Part shown: piece by piece, positions 31,901 through 59,467 of the stretch
Layout of the letters: each line of letters begins with the position of its first letter
Numbering within the stretch: the first letter of the stretch is position 1
Origin: Streptoverticillium olivoreticuli subsp. olivoreticuli
Lineage (GTDB): Bacteria > Actinomycetota > Actinomycetes > Streptomycetales > Streptomycetaceae
Direction: 5' to 3'
Length of the DNA: 64,000 bases
NCBI RefSeq assembly: GCF_003391135.1
Contig: NZ_CP031455.1
Span: 1,736,001 to 1,800,000, forward strand
The notes under the pieces: generated by a model
The model's input: only the letters and a program-made list of their open reading frames with translations
The model's database searches: none
Told to the model about the DNA's origin: nothing
Program-made: the position numbers and the translations under genes

Positions 31901-34900
31901 CCCGACCGGGCCGATGCGTACGCGGACCGTGGTGGCTCCCACTGCCTGCAGTGATACGCCGTTCCACGCGAAGGGCACATGGATCCGGTCGTCCCCGGAG
32001 CCGTCCTGGAAGCGGGCGGCCAGGAGGGGGTGGAGTGCGGCGTCGAGGAGAGCGGGGTGGATGCCGTATCCGTCGTGAGCACCGGCGGCCTCGGGCAGAG
32101 CGACCTCGGCCAGCAGATCCCGGCCCTCCCGCCACAACGACCGCAGGCCCTGGAACGACGGGCCGTACACGTATCCGGCGGCGGCCACCCGCTCGTAGAA
32201 GCCCTCCAAGTCGACCGGCTCCGCACCCGCCGCGGGCCAGGATCCGATCGTCCGGTCCGCCACGGGCGCGGGCCCCGGGGCAAAGACACCGGCCGCGTGG
32301 CACACCCAGGTGTCGTCGCCTCCGGTGGCGTCCGCATCGGGGCGGGTGTAGACGCGGACTTCGCGGCGGCCGTCGTCCGCCGCCGCGTCGACCACGACCT
32401 GCACCCGCAACCCGGACGACTCCGGCACCACGACCGGAGCCTGCAACATCAACTCCTCGACCGTGGCGCAACCGACCTCATCCCCGGCCCGCAACACCCA
32501 CTCCACCAGCGCCGCACCCGGCACAAGCACCGTCCCGGCAACCTCATGATCAACAAGCCACGACATGCCCGACCGCGACAACCGCCCCGTCAGCAGACAA
32601 CCACCCCGGTCGGCGAACTCCACCGCCGCACCCAACAACGGATGCCCCGCCGCCACCAACCCCAAGCCCACCGCATCCACACCACCCGCCCTACCGGTCG
32701 GCCAGAAGCGCTCCCGCTGAAACGCATACGTCGGCAGATCCACCGCCCTCGACACGGGATCAGCCGCGAACCACACGGACCAGCCCACGGGCACACCACT
32801 GACCTGCAGCCGCGCCACGGCTCGCAGGAACGCCTCGTCGTCCCGGCGTTCCCCGGCCAGCGACGCGACGAGCACCGGCTCCGGGCCGTCCAACCCGTCC
32901 AGGGTGTGCTGGGCGGCGGTGGTCAGGACCGGGGCGGGACCGAGCTCCACAAAGACCCCGGCGCGCTCGGCGACGTGGGCGATGGCGGGCTGGAAGAGAA
33001 CAGGCCGCCGCACATGCCGGGCCCAGTACTCCGGCGTCGCGATCTCCTCACCCGCGGGCCGCCCGGAGACATTACTGATCAGCGGGATCACGGGCTCCTT
33101 GAACTCCACCTCACGGATCACCTCGGTGAAGTCCTCCAGCATCGGCTCCATCAACACCGAGTGGAACGCGTGGCTGACCGAGAGCGCCTTCGCCTTACGC
33201 CCCCGCCCCGACCAGAGCTTGACGATCCGCTCCACCTCACCGGCCGGGCCCGAGATCACCGTGGAATCAGGGGTATTGAGCGCCGCCACACCGACGGCAC
33301 AACCTTCCAGATCAGCAGCCAGCTCAACAGGCGTCGCCTGCACCGCACACATCGCACCGCCCTCGGGCAACGCACCCATCAGCCGGGCCCGCGCACCCAC
33401 CACCCGGCACGCACCCGCCAGATCGAGGACTCCGGCCACATGCGCGGCCGCGATCTCCCCGATCGAGTGCCCGATCACCACATCAGGGCGCACCCCGACC
33501 GACTCCCAGAGCCGGGCCAGGCCCACCTGCAACGCGAACAGCCCCGCCTGCGCCCACACCGTGTGATCCAACCGCTCCTTCGGACCGCGGAAGACCACCT
33601 CCTTCGGCGAAGCCCCCAACTCCCCCTCCAGCAGGGCACACACCTCATCAAATGCCACCGCGAACACCGGAAACCGCTCATACAACCCCGCACCCATCCC
33701 CACCAGCTGACTGCCCTGACCACTGAACAGCCACACCACATCACCGCTCGCGCGAACCCGCGAAGAAGACGGACCGACCAACGCCGGATGCGTCTCCCCC
33801 GCGGCCAACGCCTCCAAAGCGGCAACCGATTCAGCCCGCTCCCGACCCACCACAACAGCCCGATGCCCGTGCAACGCACGCGTCGTCACCAACGACCGAC
33901 CCACATCACTCAGCGACACACCGGACACGCCGTCAGCGAAGTCGCCCAGGCGACGCGCCTGATCACGCAGAGCCTGCGGACTGCGAGCCGAGACCACCCA
34001 CGGCACCAACGCGCCCTCAGACGCACCAGCACACTCCGGCTCCTCGCTCACGGCAGCCGGCTCAGGGACATGCTCAATGATCAAATGGGCGTTGGTGCCC
34101 GAAGCGCCGAAAGACGAGACACCCGCCCGGCGTGGCCGGTCCACCTCGGGCCACAGCACCGGCTCGGACACCAGCCGAACCGCCCCCGCCTCCCAATCCA
34201 CATGCGGCGTCGGCTCATCCACATGCAGACTCGCCGGCACCACACCATGCCGCATCGCCATCACCATCTTGATCACACCGGCAACACCAGCGGCAGCCTG
34301 CGTATGGCCGATGTTCGACTTCACCGAACCCAACAACAACGGCCGCTCGGCATCCCGGCCCCGACCATACGTAGCCAGCAACGCCTGCGCCTCGATCGGA
34401 TCACCCAATGTCGTACCCGTGCCATGCCCCTCCACCACATCCACATCCGCCACCGACAGCCGACCACTCGCCAACGCCTGCCGGATCACCCGCTCCTGCG
34501 ACGGACCATTCGGCGCGGTCAACCCATTGCTCGCACCATCCTGATTGACCGCGGACCCTCGTACGATCCCGAGCACCTGATGCCCATTGCGCCGCGCGTC
34601 CGACAGACGCTCCAACAGGATCAGGCCGACACCCTCGGAGAAGCCGACTCCGTCGGCTGCGGCCGCGAACGGCTTGCAGCGGCCGTCAGGGGCAAGGCCA
34701 CGCTGACGCGAGAAGCCCGCGAACACGTCGGGGTCGGCCATGACGGTCACGCCGCCCGCCAGAGCCAGGTCGCACTCGCCCTGCCGCAGCGCCTGCGCCG
34801 CCATGTGAATCGAGACGAGGGACGAGGAGCACGCCGTGTCCACCGTGACCGCCGGACCCTCCAGACCCAGCGTGTAGGACACCCGGCCCGAGACCAGGCT

Positions 34901-37900
34901 GCCGGAGCTCGCCAGGTAGGCATGGCCCTCCAGTTGGGCGTCGGCCTCGGGGAACGTGTTGGCGTAGTCGTGGTACATCACGCCGACGTACGTACCGGTC
35001 AAGCTGCCCTTGAGCGTCGTCGGATCGATGCCCGCCCGCTCGAACACCTCCCACGACGCCTCGAGGAGCAACCGCTGCTGCGGATCCATCGCAAGCGCCT
35101 CGCGCGGGCTGATCCCGAAGAACGCGGCATCGAAGTCGCCCGCGTCGTGCAGGAACCCGCCCTGGTCGCTGTAGCTGGTGCCGGGGTGGTCCGGGTCGGA
35201 GTGGAAGAGCCGCTCCAGATCCCAGCCCCTGTCGGCGGGGAACGCGCCCATCGCGTCCTTGCCGGAGTCGACCAGGCCCCACAGTTCGTCGGCGGAGGTC
35301 ACCCCGCCCGGGAGGCGGCAGGCCATGGAGACGATGGCTATCGGCTCGTCGGCACCGGACGCTGCCGCCGTCACGGGGGAGGCGGTCACGGGCGCCGAGG
35401 TGCCCGCAAGGCGGTGGACCAAGTGGGCCGCCAGAGCCTGGGGGGTGGGATGGTCGAAGACCAGCGTCGCGGGCAACCGGAGGCCGCAGGCCGCCGACAG
35501 ACGGTTGCGCAGTTCGACCGCCGTCAGCGAGTCGAAGCCGAGATCCTTGAAAGCCGCCTCCACATTCACCTGGGCCGCCGAGCCGTGGCCGAGCGCCGCG
35601 GCGGCGCACTCGCGCACCAAGTCGGTCACGGCGGCCAGGCGCCCGGGCTCGTCCAGGCCGGTCAGGCGCGCGGCGAGCGCTCCGTCGGAGAGCCCGGCGG
35701 ACGCCACGCGGCGCTGCGTGGTGGGCACGACGAGCGTACGCAGCAGCGGGGACAGGCCGTCGGCCGTGGCGCGCGGGTCGAGATCGGCAGCCATGACGTA
35801 CGGGCGGCCGTGTTCGCAGGCGGCGTCCAGCAGGGCCAGACCGCCTTCGGTGGTCAGCGGGGCGAAGCCGGTGCGCCTCATGCGGGCCAGGTCCGTCTGG
35901 CTCAGATGCCCGGTCAGTTCGCTGGCGGCCTGCCACAGGCCCCAGCCGACGGAGAGGCCCGCGAGCCCCTCGGCCCGGCGGTGCCGCATCAGGGCATCGC
36001 AATAGGCATTGGCCGCGGCATAGTTGGCCTGACCAGGGCTGCCCAGCGTCGCCGCTGCGGACGAGAACACCACGAACAGGCCCAGGGGCAGATCACGGGT
36101 CGCCTCGTGCAGGTGATGCGCGGCGGCCGCCTTCGCCGACCACACCCGCGCCAGCCCTTCGGGCGTCTGCGCGGTCAGCACGGCGTCTTCCAGGATGCCC
36201 GCAGCGTGCACGATCCCGGTCAGGGGGTGGGCCGTGTCGACTCCCGCGAGCAGTTCGGCGACCGCGTCCGGGTCACCGACGTCGGCCGACGCGATGGACA
36301 CCTCGGCCCCCAACTCACCAAGACCGTCGGCGAGTCCGGCGCTGCCCGGCGCCTCCGCGCCGCGTCGGCTCACCAGCAACAGATGCCGCACACCCCATAC
36401 GCGTACGAGATGCTCGGCCACCGCCCGGCCGAGCACACCGGTGCCACCGGTGATCAGGACAGTGCCCTCGGGATCGACGCCCACGGCAGCATCGCGCTCG
36501 CCCTCGTGCGTGGCGGCGGCCCGGGTCAGCCGGGGCACTCGTATCCCACCGCCACGCAAGGCGAGTTGCGGCTCGTCCGCGTGCCGCGCCACGGACATGG
36601 CTGTGGCGAGCGTGTCGTCCGGGCCGAGGTCGACCAGCGTGAAGCGGCCGGGGTTTTCCGACTGGGCGCTGCGGACGAGACCCCATACGGCTGCGGCAGC
36701 GGCATCCACGCCACTGTCACCGCCGGTGAGCACCGCCCCCTTCGTCGTCAACACCAGCTGAGCGTCGGCGAGTTGTGGTGCGGCGAGCCATGCCTGTGCG
36801 AGGTCAAGGACGCGCGAGGCGAGCGCCAGGCCGTCGTCACCAGGGTCGGGCTCGACGGGGACGGCCACCGCCGACGGCGCCGGGGCCCCCGCCTCGATGG
36901 ACGCCACCAGGTCCCCGAGGCCGGCACCGTTCCGCCCCAGCGCCGCCCAGCTGCCGTCCGGGGCCTCGGGCTGTCCGTCGGTGGACGGCGGCGAGATCCA
37001 CTCCAGGTCGAACAGGCCGTGCCGCCGGTCGCGGGTGGCCGCCGCGGCGAGGCGGTCGGTGTCGGCCGGGCGCGAGTGCAGGCCGCGCACGGTGAGCACG
37101 GGGGCGCCGACGGCATCGGCCACGGTGATCCGGACCCCCTGCTCGACCCGCTCGCCGAGCAGCGAGAGGCGGACCCGGACCGTGGTGGCCCGCACCGCGT
37201 GCAGTTCCGTGTCGCTCCAGGCGAACGGCAGCCAGATCTGCCCGCCGTCGGAGGGCGGAAGGAGCAGCGCCGCGGGCTGGAGGACGGCGTCGAGGAGGGC
37301 CGGGTGGATGCCGAACCCGTCCGGGTCACCGGCTTCTTTCGGCAACGTCACCTCGGCCAGGACATCCCCACCCTCGCGCCACAGCGCCCGCACGCCGCGG
37401 AACGCCGGCCCGTAGCCGTACCCGGCCCGCTCGGTCCGCGCGTAGAGGTCGGAGACGTCCACCGGCTCGGCACCGGCCGGGGGCCACGCGCCATCCAGGG
37501 TCTCGACTCCGCCGACCGCCGTTTCGGGGCCGAGCACACCGGTCGCGTGGCCGGTCCACGGCCGTGACGCCTCAAAGGCGTCGTCGTCATCGGGGCGGGA
37601 GAACACCTGGACGTCGCGCCGCCCGTGCGTGTCGGCCGCGTGCACGACGACCTGGACCTGCAGCCCTCCGGATTCGGGCAGCACGAGCGGCGCCTGCAGC
37701 GTCAGCTCCTCCAGGGTGGGGCAGCCCACCTCGTCGGCGGCCCGCAGCACCCACTCCACCAACGCCGCACCGGGCATCAGGGCCTGGCCCGCCACTACGT
37801 GATCGTCGAGCCAGGAACCCGACTGTCGCGACACCCGGCCGCTCAGCAGCCGAACGTCCCCACTGGCCAGGCCCACGGAGGCGCCGAGCAGCGGATGGCC

Positions 37901-40711
37901 GGACGCGACCAGTCCGAGGCCTGCCGGATCGCCCGCCCGTCCGCCGGAGGAGGCCAGCCAGAACTGCTGGTGTTGGAAGGCGTACGTGGGCAGGTCGACG
38001 GTACGGGGAGTGGGCCCGGCAGGGAACCAGCGCCGCCAGTCCACATCCACCCCGGCGGTGAAGACCTGGGCGACGGCACGGGCGAGCTGGACGGCATCCC
38101 CATGGTCACGACGCAGAGTCGGGACCACCACGGCGGACACACCCGCCTGCTCGATGGTCTCCTCCATACCCAGATTCAGGACCGGGTGAGGACCGACCTC
38201 GATGAAGACGCGGTAACCGTCCGCGAGCAGGCCTTCGACAGTGTCGGCGAAGCGGACGGGCTGACGCAGGTTCCTCACCCAGTAGTCGGCATCCAACCCG
38301 GTGGTATCGGCGCGCTCCGCGGTCACCGTCGAGTAAAACGCCACCTCGGCGCTCACCGGCTGGATACCGCTCAACCGGTCCATGAGCAGGCCGGCGAGCT
38401 CATCCACCTGCGGGCCATGGGACGCATAATCCACATCGATCGTACGAGCACGCAGACCGCGCGCCCCGGCGTCCGCGACCACTGCGGCAACCTGCTCAGG
38501 CGGACCCGAAATCACCGTCGAAGACGGCCCATTGACCGCAGCGACCCCCACCCCCGACCGATCACCGATCAGCCCGACGGCCTGCTCACGGCCCACACCG
38601 AGAGAAGCCATCGCACCACGCCCGGCGAGCTGTCGGAGTGCGTCGCTGCGTACGGCGACGATCCGCGCCGCATCCTCCAGCGACAGGGCCCCAGCCACAC
38701 ACGCCGCAGCCATCTCACCCTGCGAATGCCCCACCACAGCCGCAGGGGTAACCCCGCAGTCGGCCCACACAGCGGCAAGGGAGACCATCACCGCCCACAG
38801 AACAGGCTGAACCACCTCCACCCGCGACAGCTCACTCCCGTCCCCGCGCAACACCTCCGTCAACGACCACTCGACATGCGAAGACAGAGCCCGCTCACAC
38901 TCAGCGATACGAGCAGCAAACACCGGGGACTCATCCAGCAGCCGGGCACCCATACCCACCCACTGTGACCCCTGCCCCGGGAACACCAACACCGGCCCCG
39001 GACCCACGGCACCCGCCACCCCGGACACCACATCCGGCGAAGCCTCACCCGACGCCAACGCCCCCAGCCCGGCCAGCAGTTCCTCGTGGTCATGGCCCAC
39101 GACCACGGCCCGGTGCTCGAACACCGACCGCGTCGTGGCCAGCGACCAGCCCACCTCCACGGGTGATGCCCGTCGCGAATCGGTGGCGATCCACTCGGCC
39201 AGCGCCCCGGCCTGCGCCCGCAGCGCCTCCGCACCACGCGCCGAGACCGCCCACGGCACCACCGCACCCGCTCCGCGCTCCGGAGCAGGTTCGGACCCGG
39301 GCTCCTCGGCGGTCTCCCCGGGCGCCTCCTCCAGGATCACGTGTGCGTTCGTGCCGGACATCCCGAACGCGGACACCCCGGCGCGGCGCGGGCGTTCACT
39401 GCGCGACCACGGCACCGGCTCGGTCAGGAGCCGGACGGAGCCGGAGGACCAGTCGACGTGCGGGGTCGGCTCGTCCGCGTACAAGGTGGCGGGCAGCAGT
39501 TCACGCTGCAGCGCCATCACCATCTTGATCACTCCGGCCACACCGGCGGCGCCCTGGGGGTGGCCGATGTTCGACTTCACCGAGCCGAGCCACAGTGGCC
39601 GGTCCTCGTCGCGGTCGCGGCCGTAGGTGGCGAGCAGGGCACCGGCCTCGATGGGGTCGCCCAGTCTGGTGCCGGTGCCGTGCGCCTCGACCGCGTCCAC
39701 CTCGGCGGCGCCCAGTCCGGCGTTGGCCAGGGCGGCGCGGATGACGCGTTCCTGAGCGGGTCCGTTGGGGGCGGTCAGGCCGTTGCTCGCGCCGTCCTGG
39801 TTGACTGCCGAACCGCGCAGGAGGGCCAGCACCTTGTGGCCGTTGTCACGGGCGTCGGACAGGCGTTCCAGCAGGATCAGGCCGACGCCCTCGGAGAAGC
39901 CCGTCCCGTCGGCCGCGGCGGCGAACGGCTTGCAACGGCCGTCCGGAGAGAGCCCACGCTGGCGGGAGAACTCGGTGAACATGCCGGGGGTCGACATCAC
40001 GGTCACGCCGCCCGCCAGGGCCAGGTTGCACTCCCCCTGCCGCAGTGCCTGGGCCGCCAGGTGCATGGCCACCAGCGACGAGGAGCACGCCGTGTCGACG
40101 CTCACCGCAGGACCCTCGAGTCCGAGGGTGAAGGAGATGCGGCCGGACAGGACGCTCAGGGCGTTGCCGGTCAGGAGGTGGCCCTCCACCGTCCTGTCGG
40201 CGTGCCCGCCGCCGAAGCCGGGCACGCCCGCGCCGACATAGACACCGGTGGGGGTGAGCTTCAGCGCGGCCGGGTCGATTCCGGCCCGCTCGAGGAGCTG
40301 CCAGGCGGTCTCCATGAGCACCCTCTGCTGCGGATCCATGGCCAGCGCCTCGCGCGGGCTGATACCGAAGAAGGAGGCATCGAAGCCCGGGGCGTCGTGG
40401 AGGAACCCGCCGTGGCGCACGTAGCTGGTGCCCGTGTGTTCGGGGTCGGGGTGGTAGAGGCTCTCCAGGTCCCAGCCGCGGTTGGCGGGGAAGGGGCCGA
40501 TGGCGTCACCGCCTTCGGCGATCAGCTCCCACAGCGCCTCGGGCGAGCCGGTGCCGCCCGGGAAGCGGCACGCCATGGAGACGATCGCGATCGGCTCCTG
40601 GTGGCGCTCCTCCACCTCGCGCAGGCGCCGGCGCGTCTGCCCGAGATCGACTGTCACCCGCTTCAGATACTGACGAAGCTTCTCTTCAGTACTCGGTTCG
40701 GTACTCGGCAT
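28901..40711 (-). CDS. monAIV: Bimodular type I PKS, MonAIV-like (modules 5-6)
   Basis: 3936 residues. Module 5: KS (Cys209), AT (Ser663 in GHSQGE, YASH 762-765, methylmalonyl type), DH (His971; D/Q pair in LLDAVLQP), KR (LED motif, Tyr1564), ACP (Ser1728). Module 6: KS (Cys1961), malonyl AT (Ser2416 in GHSIGE, HAFH 2514-2517), DH (His2722), ER (about 3160-3470), KR (Tyr3634), ACP (Ser3808), C-terminal docking helix ending FIDKELGL. The domain order equals that of the downstream gene, so the pair encodes a repeated branched-alkene/saturated unit: C17=C16 and C14-C15 of premonensin. In the monensin A producer the module-5 AT takes ethylmalonyl-CoA; here its sequence is nearly that of the module-7 methylmalonyl AT, so methyl at C16 is predicted. 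The start ATG has a TGGAGA-type site about 13 bases upstream in a 68-bp gap. Confidence 0.88.
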   Translation of the reverse strand: MPSTEPSTEEKLRQYLKRVTVDLGQTRRRLREVEERHQEPIAIVSMACRFPGGTGSPEALWELIAEGGDAIGPFPANRGWDLESLYHPDPEHTGTSYVRHGGFLHDAPGFDASFFGISPREALAMDPQQRVLMETAWQLLERAGIDPAALKLTPTGVYVGAGVPGFGGGHADRTVEGHLLTGNALSVLSGRISFTLGLEGPAVSVDTACSSSLVAMHLAAQALRQGECNLALAGGVTVMSTPGMFTEFSRQRGLSPDGRCKPFAAAADGTGFSEGVGLILLERLSDARDNGHKVLALLRGSAVNQDGASNGLTAPNGPAQERVIRAALANAGLGAAEVDAVEAHGTGTRLGDPIEAGALLATYGRDRDEDRPLWLGSVKSNIGHPQGAAGVAGVIKMVMALQRELLPATLYADEPTPHVDWSSGSVRLLTEPVPWSRSERPRRAGVSAFGMSGTNAHVILEEAPGETAEEPGSEPAPERGAGAVVPWAVSARGAEALRAQAGALAEWIATDSRRASPVEVGWSLATTRSVFEHRAVVVGHDHEELLAGLGALASGEASPDVVSGVAGAVGPGPVLVFPGQGSQWVGMGARLLDESPVFAARIAECERALSSHVEWSLTEVLRGDGSELSRVEVVQPVLWAVMVSLAAVWADCGVTPAAVVGHSQGEMAAACVAGALSLEDAARIVAVRSDALRQLAGRGAMASLGVGREQAVGLIGDRSGVGVAAVNGPSSTVISGPPEQVAAVVADAGARGLRARTIDVDYASHGPQVDELAGLLMDRLSGIQPVSAEVAFYSTVTAERADTTGLDADYWVRNLRQPVRFADTVEGLLADGYRVFIEVGPHPVLNLGMEETIEQAGVSAVVVPTLRRDHGDAVQLARAVAQVFTAGVDVDWRRWFPAGPTPRTVDLPTYAFQHQQFWLASSGGRAGDPAGLGLVASGHPLLGASVGLASGDVRLLSGRVSRQSGSWLDDHVVAGQALMPGAALVEWVLRAADEVGCPTLEELTLQAPLVLPESGGLQVQVVVHAADTHGRRDVQVFSRPDDDDAFEASRPWTGHATGVLGPETAVGGVETLDGAWPPAGAEPVDVSDLYARTERAGYGYGPAFRGVRALWREGGDVLAEVTLPKEAGDPDGFGIHPALLDAVLQPAALLLPPSDGGQIWLPFAWSDTELHAVRATTVRVRLSLLGERVEQGVRITVADAVGAPVLTVRGLHSRPADTDRLAAAATRDRRHGLFDLEWISPPSTDGQPEAPDGSWAALGRNGAGLGDLVASIEAGAPAPSAVAVPVEPDPGDDGLALASRVLDLAQAWLAAPQLADAQLVLTTKGAVLTGGDSGVDAAAAAVWGLVRSAQSENPGRFTLVDLGPDDTLATAMSVARHADEPQLALRGGGIRVPRLTRAAATHEGERDAAVGVDPEGTVLITGGTGVLGRAVAEHLVRVWGVRHLLLVSRRGAEAPGSAGLADGLGELGAEVSIASADVGDPDAVAELLAGVDTAHPLTGIVHAAGILEDAVLTAQTPEGLARVWSAKAAAAHHLHEATRDLPLGLFVVFSSAAATLGSPGQANYAAANAYCDALMRHRRAEGLAGLSVGWGLWQAASELTGHLSQTDLARMRRTGFAPLTTEGGLALLDAACEHGRPYVMAADLDPRATADGLSPLLRTLVVPTTQRRVASAGLSDGALAARLTGLDEPGRLAAVTDLVRECAAAALGHGSAAQVNVEAAFKDLGFDSLTAVELRNRLSAACGLRLPATLVFDHPTPQALAAHLVHRLAGTSAPVTASPVTAAASGADEPIAIVSMACRLPGGVTSADELWGLVDSGKDAMGAFPADRGWDLERLFHSDPDHPGTSYSDQGGFLHDAGDFDAAFFGISPREALAMDPQQRLLLEASWEVFERAGIDPTTLKGSLTGTYVGVMYHDYANTFPEADAQLEGHAYLASSGSLVSGRVSYTLGLEGPAVTVDTACSSSLVSIHMAAQALRQGECDLALAGGVTVMADPDVFAGFSRQRGLAPDGRCKPFAAAADGVGFSEGVGLILLERLSDARRNGHQVLGIVRGSAVNQDGASNGLTAPNGPSQERVIRQALASGRLSVADVDVVEGHGTGTTLGDPIEAQALLATYGRGRDAERPLLLGSVKSNIGHTQAAAGVAGVIKMVMAMRHGVVPASLHVDEPTPHVDWEAGAVRLVSEPVLWPEVDRPRRAGVSSFGASGTNAHLIIEHVPEPAAVSEEPECAGASEGALVPWVVSARSPQALRDQARRLGDFADGVSGVSLSDVGRSLVTTRALHGHRAVVVGRERAESVAALEALAAGETHPALVGPSSSRVRASGDVVWLFSGQGSQLVGMGAGLYERFPVFAVAFDEVCALLEGELGASPKEVVFRGPKERLDHTVWAQAGLFALQVGLARLWESVGVRPDVVIGHSIGEIAAAHVAGVLDLAGACRVVGARARLMGALPEGGAMCAVQATPVELAADLEGCAVGVAALNTPDSTVISGPAGEVERIVKLWSGRGRKAKALSVSHAFHSVLMEPMLEDFTEVIREVEFKEPVIPLISNVSGRPAGEEIATPEYWARHVRRPVLFQPAIAHVAERAGVFVELGPAPVLTTAAQHTLDGLDGPEPVLVASLAGERRDDEAFLRAVARLQVSGVPVGWSVWFAADPVSRAVDLPTYAFQRERFWPTGRAGGVDAVGLGLVAAGHPLLGAAVEFADRGGCLLTGRLSRSGMSWLVDHEVAGTVLVPGAALVEWVLRAGDEVGCATVEELMLQAPVVVPESSGLRVQVVVDAAADDGRREVRVYTRPDADATGGDDTWVCHAAGVFAPGPAPVADRTIGSWPAAGAEPVDLEGFYERVAAAGYVYGPSFQGLRSLWREGRDLLAEVALPEAAGAHDGYGIHPALLDAALHPLLAARFQDGSGDDRIHVPFAWNGVSLQAVGATTVRVRIGPVGESTEQGLRVTVTDATGGPVLSVAAVRMRPIEPGRLLASRQRDVRGLFTVDWTQLPAPQPGAADGGAWVTLADDVGPADVVRDGGEAPWAVVAHVETAPDGGGGDGLAVAGQALALVQEFLAVPELAESRLLVVTRGAVATGSDDDVNAATASVWGLVRSAQSENPGRFVLVDGDGGELPQATLRYAIEELDEPQLALRGCRILVPRLAQARRGAELVAPPGVPAWRLQLATGGSLEDLTAAACPEVLGPLAPGQIRVAVSAAGINFRDVLVVLGMVAEYGAMGGEGAGVVTEVGPDVTHLSVGDRVMGVFEGAFGPVVVADARMVAPVPQGWGMSEAAGVPVAYLTAWYGLVELARLRAGESVLVHAATGGVGMAAVRIARHLGAEVFATASPGKHGVLEEMGIDAAHRASSRDPGFEESIRQSTGGRGVDVVLNSLTGEFIDASMRLLGEGGRFLEMGKTDLRDPGRVAVEHPGVTYKVYDLVTDAGPDRIGQMLERLAELFTSDRLKPLPVRSWPLDRAREAFRFMSQARHIGKLVLEIPPALDPEGTVVVTGGTGMLGQLVAEHLVRVWGVRHLLLASRRGAEAPGVGELIERLGEWGAEVSVVAVDVSEPESVAGLVTGIDPVHPLTGVVHAAGVLDDAVVTEQTPEGLARVWSAKAAAAHHLHEATRHLRLGLFVVFSSAAATLGSPGQANYAAANAYCDALMRHRRASGLPGLSVGWGLWQASGGMSSGMTGGLSGTDLARMGRSGVKAMSIEQGLALLDAAHRHDHPHLVALDLDLRALATHPVDTRPTLLRGLAVPTTGGAGRPTATAGGQPAGLSSRLAALPQAERHHTLVGLIREQAATVLGHHTDSLTAGSTFKELGFDSLTAVELRNRLSAVTGLRLPAGLVFDYPDADTLAEHLGGQLAPDGDTAAGAAGQEATDPVLREMAKLENTLSSALVEHLDTETVTARLESLLSKWKAATASPDSGSAKEQLQVATTDQVLDFIDKELGL
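30611..30849 (-). repeat. Enoylreductase cofactor-domain tract, copy in module 6
   Basis: 239 bp with only about six mismatches to 54590-54828, covering the ER cofactor motif. Sequence on either side is clearly less alike. Confidence 0.8.
32901..34009 (-). repeat. Malonyl AT tract, copy in module 6
   Basis: Partner of 14461-15569. The proteins differ at scattered positions only, one being GHSIGE here against GHSVGE in module 9. Confidence 0.8.
34163..35226 (-). repeat. Ketosynthase tract, copy in module 6
   Basis: Partner of 22261-23321. With the AT and ER-KR similarities it marks modules 6 and 8 as recent duplicates of each other. Confidence 0.75.
37973..38875 (-). repeat. Methylmalonyl AT tract, copy in module 5
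   Basis: Partner of 26131-27033 at a constant offset of 11842 bp with no gap visible. It includes the YASH motif and the active Ser. Confidence 0.8.
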
Positions 40712-40779
40712 CGAACGTCACGTCTCCATCAGTTCCATCAGTGAGGGGCACAGAAGTCCGTCAGCGAAGGCGCAGAAGG

Positions 40780-52854
<12,075 letters not shown>

Positions 52855-52906
52855 GTGCGCTGTCGCTCCCCGCCCGTGGTCGCGAGGTGTTCGGTCTGCA
52901 CGCGCC

Positions 52907-59461
<6,555 letters not shown>

Positions 59462-59467
59462 GTGGGG

